Shown one piece after another: positions 30,134 through 34,079 of a DNA stretch of 34,079 nucleotides. The position numbers and the translations under genes are program-made. Origin of the DNA: a virus. A model generated the notes under the pieces. That model was not told where the DNA came from. It was given only the letters and a program-made list of their open reading frames with translations, and did not search any database. The stretch's first letter is position 1, and the number at the start of each line of letters is the position of its first letter. Location of the stretch: IMG/VR virus record IMGVR_UViG_3300038436_000240, positions 1 to 34,079 of that record; one strand, given 5' to 3'.

Positions 30134-30605
30134 GATAATTTTATTGGTAATATCATTGTTATTACTTGCGCTTTATGTAACTTCAAAACTGGATAAAAAC
30201 CAGTCATTTAACGAAGTGATTAAGGAAGTCAAAGAAGATTTGAAACATACCGCAGAGAATGTGTATGACCTGGTGAACAAAGCAAAAGATATTGTTTTTG
30301 ATGATAGTGTTCAAAAGACGATTAAAGAATTTATTATGATTGTAGAAGAAAAGAATCAGTTAGCGAAAACCAAAGGCGAGACATATCTTAATGGCGATGA
30401 TAAAAAGTTAGCTGTTATTTCTCGTTTAAGTGAATGGGTAAGTAATATAACCGGATCTACAGAGAAAGCAGTTGAATTTGTCGAAACAAATCAATCAAAG
30501 ATTGAAGCGATCATTAATGACTACATATCATTTAGCAACAAGATGCAAGGAAAAGAAACCTTATCTGAAGCAGAAAAAATAATCAAAGAACAATTAAATA
30601 AATAA
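30120..30605 (+). CDS. Holin (LLH-type)
   Basis: The 161-aa protein starts with a strong transmembrane helix (TLEIILLVISLLLLALYVT, residues 3-21) followed by a long amphipathic helical tail (NEVIKEVKEDLKHTAENVYDLV, EKAVEFVETNQSKIEAIIND). This is the pattern of phage_holin_LLH-type proteins. RBS AGGAGG precedes the ATG; the gene overlaps the upstream one by 14 bases. It is the last late gene before a strong terminator. No endolysin is found beside it, so its lysis role must be independent of one or the lysin is elsewhere. Confidence 0.75.
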   Translation: MTTLEIILLVISLLLLALYVTSKLDKNQSFNEVIKEVKEDLKHTAENVYDLVNKAKDIVFDDSVQKTIKEFIMIVEEKNQLAKTKGETYLNGDDKKLAVISRLSEWVSNITGSTEKAVEFVETNQSKIEAIINDYISFSNKMQGKETLSEAEKIIKEQLNK

Positions 30606-30611
30606 TCACAG

Positions 30612-30653
30612 ACCTCATGAACAGGAAATTATCCTCAACATGAGGTTTTTTTT
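30612..30653 (+). terminator. Strong intrinsic terminator after holin
   Basis: ACCTCATG (30612-30619) pairs perfectly with CATGAGGT (30639-30646), with an inner AGGA/TCCT stem, followed by a run of eight T residues and another T-rich stretch. It closes the late operon. Confidence 0.88.
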
Positions 30654-30660
30654 ATTTTTT

Positions 30661-30689
30661 ACCGGCAAAACGGACCTTACCTCGCCATT
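30661..30689 (+). repeat. 29-bp repeated motif, copy 2
   Basis: The blocks ACCGGCAAA and ACCTCGCCATT recur with the same nine-base spacing as at 219-247 (24 of 29 positions identical). It begins right after the terminator T-run and ends about 25 bases before the ATG of the recombinase cassette. No ordinary -35/-10 pair was found between the terminator and that ATG, so the motif could contain the cassette's promoter, perhaps for an alternative sigma factor. Confidence 0.75.
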
Positions 30690-30713
30690 TAACTAGTGAA
30701 GGAGGTTGATCTT

Positions 30714-30989
30714 ATGAGTGATGATGTAAAAAATAGGATAAACGAGTTGAAAGAAAAAGGATATGGATACAAAAGAATTGCGAAAGAGTTATCCATGACT
30801 GCGAGTGCAGTAAGGTATACACTTGCAAAAATATCAGAAGAAGATTTACTTCTCGGCACATGCAAATATTGCGGAATCACCATGAAGTCTGTCAAGGGAA
30901 AGAAGAAAAAGGTATTCTGTTCTGATCATTGCAGATATCAGTTTTGGAATCAGAATCGAAAAGAGAAAAAACATCATGAAACGATCTAA
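30714..30989 (+). CDS. HTH plus zinc-binding protein of recombinase cassette
   Basis: The start at 30714 lies behind GAAGGAGG; the upstream in-frame GTG overlaps that RBS. The 91-aa product has an N-terminal helix-turn-helix (IAKELSMTASAVRYTLAK) and a C-terminal zinc-binding CKYCG plus FCSDHCRYQFW (C-x2-C and C-x3-C). Proteins of this design are common just before tandem serine recombinases in Firmicutes mobile elements and probably bind DNA to control or assist recombination. It overlaps the next gene. Confidence 0.78.
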   Translation: MSDDVKNRINELKEKGYGYKRIAKELSMTASAVRYTLAKISEEDLLLGTCKYCGITMKSVKGKKKKVFCSDHCRYQFWNQNRKEKKHHETI

Positions 30990-31242
30990 TCTCGAAAAAT
31001 ATATTTTATCTATGAAACCTATTAGATTAATTTATGAATCTGGAAAAATGACTAAGCAAGATTATCAAAAAGCAGAGTCACATTTAGCAGATAAGTATTG
31101 TATCAAAAAAGGTAATCTATACCGACTTATTGACTTGACTATACCTTCAAAAAGAGTGATATATAGTGTGTCGGAAGAGGAGGTAAATGATGATAAAGAA
31201 AACAGTAACAAAAGTAAACGCGTTACCCAAGTTAGCGAGTAA
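30976..31242 (+). CDS. Small SHOCT-like protein of recombinase cassette (88 aa)
   Basis: The N-terminal part reads MKPIRLIYESGKMTKQDYQKAESHLADKY after eleven residues. This is a helical pattern like the short SHOCT-type proteins that precede phage and ICE serine recombinases. The lysine- and serine-rich C-terminal end overlaps the first recombinase start by 56 bases. The overlaps on both sides imply cotranscription and coupled translation. Its function is unknown but its location suggests a recombination accessory or directionality factor. Confidence 0.65.
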   Translation: MKRSNLEKYILSMKPIRLIYESGKMTKQDYQKAESHLADKYCIKKGNLYRLIDLTIPSKRVIYSVSEEEVNDDKENSNKSKRVTQVSE

Positions 31243-32503
31243 GATGAGGGTTGCAGCCTACGCTAGAGTTTCAAGTGGTAAAGATGCTATGCTTCACTCG
31301 CTTTCTGCTCAAGTTAACCATTATAAGAAACTGATCCATGATAATAGTGAGTGGTCATTTGCTGGTGTATATGCAGATGAAGCGTTAACTGGTACTAAAG
31401 ATTCACGATTGGAGTTTCAAAATTTACTTGAGGATAGTAGAGCGGGGAAGATAGATATGATCATCACCAAATCGATATCAAGATTTGCTCGAAACACAGT
31501 CATTTTATTAGAAACCGTTAGAGAATTGAAGTCATTAGGTATTGATGTGTTCTTTGAGGAACAGAACGTGCATACCTTGAGCGGTGAAGGTGAAATGATT
31601 CTAACGTTCCTTGCGACATTTGCTCAAGAGGAATCCAGAAGCACATCGGAGAACATGAAATGGAGAATCAAGAAAGACTTTGAGCAAGGTATTCTATGGG
31701 GCGGCAAACCATGTTTAGGATATGCACTTGAAGACAAACGTTTCATCGTAATACCAGATGAAGCTAAGATCGTACAACAGATTTATCAATTATACATTGC
31801 TGGATATGGTGCCGATACAATCGGCAAAATCCTTGATGAACGAGGTATCATTCCGAAGAATTCAGCAAAATGGAATAGATCAAGCATCATGACCATATTA
31901 TCCAACTATAACTTCACAGGCGATCTGATACTTCAAAAGACATTTAGAGAGAATCACTTATCTAAAAGAAAAATCATCAATTCAGGTGAGCTTGACCAGT
32001 ATGCAGTTAAAAAGAATCATGAGGCGATTATTAGCAAGGATCTATTTGATAAAGTTCAAGAAATAAGAAAACAACGAGCTGAAAGAATCAAACCAAGAAT
32101 AAATAAAAAACCTCAAGCTTTCAAGGGCATGATAAAGTGTGGGATTTGTGGTAAAGCATATACACATAAATCTACACCTCATAATGAAATCTGGAAATGT
32201 TCACTTTCAGTAACGAAAGGAATAGAAGCTTGCCCATCTAAACAAGTACCAGACAGAGAAATTAAAAAAGCTGCTAAAACAATATTGAAAATTAGATCCT
32301 TTGATGAAGAAGTATTCAAATCAAAAGTTAAGCAGGTAATCGTGATACCCGAAAACAATCTTATTTTTCAATTTAAAGATGAAACAAGTGTTGAACAGAC
32401 TTGGAACAAAAGCTCAAGAAGTGAAACTTGGACGCCTGAAATGAGGGAAAAAGCAAGAATCAGAGCACTTAAACAACATAAAGGAGGTGTTCATCATGGC
32501 TAA
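31187..32503 (+). CDS. Large serine recombinase 1
   Basis: The 438-aa protein starts ATGATG behind GAGGAGG. Its N-terminal catalytic domain has AAYARVSSGKD with nucleophile S29, then VYADEALTGTKDSR, MIITKSISRFARN and TFAQEESRSTSENM. The recombinase domain follows (ILDERGIIPKN), and a zinc ribbon (CGICGKAYTHK...WKCSLSVTKGIEAC). The long coiled-coil motif typical of phage LSRs is short or absent, so it may depend on its partner. It integrates or excises DNA at att sites. It overlaps recombinase 2 by eight bases. Confidence 0.9.
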   Translation: MMIKKTVTKVNALPKLASKMRVAAYARVSSGKDAMLHSLSAQVNHYKKLIHDNSEWSFAGVYADEALTGTKDSRLEFQNLLEDSRAGKIDMIITKSISRFARNTVILLETVRELKSLGIDVFFEEQNVHTLSGEGEMILTFLATFAQEESRSTSENMKWRIKKDFEQGILWGGKPCLGYALEDKRFIVIPDEAKIVQQIYQLYIAGYGADTIGKILDERGIIPKNSAKWNRSSIMTILSNYNFTGDLILQKTFRENHLSKRKIINSGELDQYAVKKNHEAIISKDLFDKVQEIRKQRAERIKPRINKKPQAFKGMIKCGICGKAYTHKSTPHNEIWKCSLSVTKGIEACPSKQVPDREIKKAAKTILKIRSFDEEVFKSKVKQVIVIPENNLIFQFKDETSVEQTWNKSSRSETWTPEMREKARIRALKQHKGGVHHG

Positions 32504-34079
32504 GGTTACAGTCATTCCATCTACGATTCACCCATTAACACAAATGCCACTTAATCAAATGGCAGTTAAGAAAGTCGCAGCCTATGCGAGAGTTTCTACC
32601 AACTCAGACGAACAATATACTAGCTATGAAGCTCAAGTCACCTATTACAAGAAGTTTATAGAAGATAAGCCAGATTGGGAGTATATTAACGTTTATGCAG
32701 ATGAAGGTATCTCTGGGACTAATACAAAAAGACGTGTAGGCTTTAATAAAATGATCGCAGACGCATTAAATGGAAAGATAAATCTAATCATTACTAAGTC
32801 CATATCAAGATTCGCAAGAAATACATTAGACACCATATCTTATGTTAGAAAACTAAAAGATAACGGTGTTGAAGTGTTTTTTGAAAAAGAAAATCTCTGG
32901 ACGCTAGATCCCAAAAGTGAACTCATATTAACGATCATGGCATCAATCGCTCAAGAAGAATCACGTTCAATCAGTCAAAACGTGACATGGGGTAAGAGAG
33001 TCGGCTTTCAACAGGGTAAAGTTTCATTTGCTTATAAATCGTTTCTAGGCTATAAGAAAGAAGATGAAAAGATTGTGATTGATGAAGATCAAGCAGAGAT
33101 TGTCAAAATGATTTATAAGATGTTTTTGGTTGAAGGAAAGACTGCAACAGGCATAGCAAACTATCTAAAGTCAAAACACATCAAAACGCCAACAGGAAAA
33201 ACAACTAACTGGACAAAGAATACTGTAAACTCAATACTTACCAATGAGAAGTATAAAGGTGATGCACTGCTTCAAAAGACATTTACTGATAACTATCTCG
33301 ATCATAAAATGGTTAAGAATAACGGACAAATTCCTCAATATTACGTTGAAAATAGTCATCCAGCGATCATTGACAGAGATATGTGGGAACTGGTTCAAAT
33401 TGAGCTTGAACGAAGAGATAAAATTGGTGCTAAGTACTCATCATCTGATGTATTCGCATCGAAACTCATCTGTGAAGATTGTGGTGGATTCTATGGCAAA
33501 AAGAAATGGCACTCCAACAGTAAGTACTCAAGGTTCGTTTATCAATGTAATAACAAGTTCCATAAGCATAAAGAAAAATGCCAAACGCCTAATTTAGCAG
33601 AGGAAGACATTAAACTTAAATTTATTAGTGCTTATAATCTTTCAATGGAAGATAAAGAAAGAATCATTGAAGATACATACGAAGTCATTGCACTATTAAC
33701 TGATACTAAAAAACTCGATGATGCTATCATTGAAATTGAAGAAGATATCATGGTAACTTCAGAAATTGTGAGTAGACTTGTCAATGAAAATTCAAAATCA
33801 GACATAGCGTTAGAAGATTACAATAAAAAGTATGAGGAGTTATCCAATCGATATGACAAACTTAAAAACAAACATACAGACTTGTTAAACGAAAGAAATG
33901 AAAAAGAAGGACAAGCACTTATAATGAAAGCTTTTATAAAAAACTTATCAGAGTCAGAAGATGAGCTTGATGAATGGAATGAGCGTATTTGGATGTTATT
34001 AGTTGAACGAGCAACGGTTCACAGAGATTCGAGCATAACATTTAGGTTTCATAATGGAAATCAGATAAAGACTTATTAA
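32496..34079 (+). CDS. Large serine recombinase 2
   Basis: The ATG at 32496 lies behind AAGGAGGTG; an upstream in-frame GTG overlaps that RBS. The 527-aa enzyme has AAYARVSTNSD with nucleophile S34, VYADEGISGTNTKRR, LIITKSISRFARN and ASIAQEESRSISQN. The recombinase domain and zinc ribbon (ICEDCGGFYGKK...YQCNN, KEKCQ) follow, and then a coiled coil (YNKKYEELSNRYDKLKNKH) that normally controls synapsis. Its stop codon falls on the last base of the window. With recombinase 1 it forms a tandem pair. The att sites are not visible here. Confidence 0.9.
   Translation: MAKVTVIPSTIHPLTQMPLNQMAVKKVAAYARVSTNSDEQYTSYEAQVTYYKKFIEDKPDWEYINVYADEGISGTNTKRRVGFNKMIADALNGKINLIITKSISRFARNTLDTISYVRKLKDNGVEVFFEKENLWTLDPKSELILTIMASIAQEESRSISQNVTWGKRVGFQQGKVSFAYKSFLGYKKEDEKIVIDEDQAEIVKMIYKMFLVEGKTATGIANYLKSKHIKTPTGKTTNWTKNTVNSILTNEKYKGDALLQKTFTDNYLDHKMVKNNGQIPQYYVENSHPAIIDRDMWELVQIELERRDKIGAKYSSSDVFASKLICEDCGGFYGKKKWHSNSKYSRFVYQCNNKFHKHKEKCQTPNLAEEDIKLKFISAYNLSMEDKERIIEDTYEVIALLTDTKKLDDAIIEIEEDIMVTSEIVSRLVNENSKSDIALEDYNKKYEELSNRYDKLKNKHTDLLNERNEKEGQALIMKAFIKNLSESEDELDEWNERIWMLLVERATVHRDSSITFRFHNGNQIKTY

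Noticed and set aside
219-30689. The 29-bp motif copies as attL/attR
   Set aside because: Copy 2 lies inside the element, before the recombinase genes, so it cannot be the right end. Copies are also too diverged for a recombination core.
1-34079. CRISPR arrays, tRNA or rRNA genes, insertion sequences
   Set aside because: No regularly spaced repeats, tRNA-like cloverleaf or transposase gene was recognised by eye. A tRNAscan or CRISPR search was not run.

Overview
The window reads as most of a temperate siphovirus (prophage or phage-derived element) from an AT-rich host of the Bacillota/Mycoplasmatota kind. Nearly all genes lie on the + strand, are tightly packed with strong AGGAGG-type ribosome binding sites, and use TGA as a stop. 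No chromosomal housekeeping gene can be identified. No cell-wall hydrolase is visible although holin-like genes are present. This makes a wall-less host with a standard UGA stop (Acholeplasmatales/Izemoplasmatales type) an attractive but unproven guess.

Layout. 1-480: end of a sigma-region-4-like gene, a repeated 29-bp motif and a small ORF. 450-8056: replication and recombination module (Cas4/RecB-like DUF2800 nuclease, Sak4-like ATPase, DUF669 protein with an SSB-like tail, SF2 helicase, primase-helicase, a hairpin-dense possible RNA, RusA resolvase, an ArpU/RinA-like late regulator, a very acidic small protein). 8057-8292: regulatory region with three 10-bp phased repeats, a strong extended -10 promoter, a terminator-like hairpin and a hairpin covering the next RBS. 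8293-12300: HTH/TerS-like protein, ParB-methyltransferase fusion, unknown protein, cysteine-protease-like protein, S-adenosylmethionine synthetase and HNH endonuclease. 12354-13501: two accessory genes flanking a G/C-rich cos-like inverted repeat. 13498-15461: TerS and TerL.

15470-16660: an inserted cargo island with a 47-aa gene (+) facing a Clp-fold serine protease (-), each with its own promoter and sharing a bidirectional terminator. 16672-22296: HK97-type head and connector genes (portal, prohead protease, major capsid, connectors, major tail protein, frameshifted tail chaperone). 22300-22515: a structured transcript-like region with promoter and terminator. 22570-29189: tape measure, Dit, tail-associated protein and fibre/baseplate genes. 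29182-30605: a nucleotidyltransferase-fold gene and two membrane-anchored holin-type proteins, then a strong terminator. 30661-34079: a second copy of the 29-bp motif followed by an overlapping cassette of an HTH/zinc protein, a small SHOCT-like protein and two tandem large serine recombinases.

How it fits together. The left genes replicate and recombine the DNA. The ArpU-like protein probably activates the late promoter at 8101-8129 through the phased repeats. HNH, TerS and TerL package DNA at the cos-like site. The HK97-type head and long non-contractile tail form the virion. The recombinases integrate and excise the element. The methyltransferase with MetK looks like a DNA-modification and SAM-supply unit. 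The genes around cos, the 47-aa/protease island and the nucleotidyltransferase are the best candidates for host-interaction or defence cargo.
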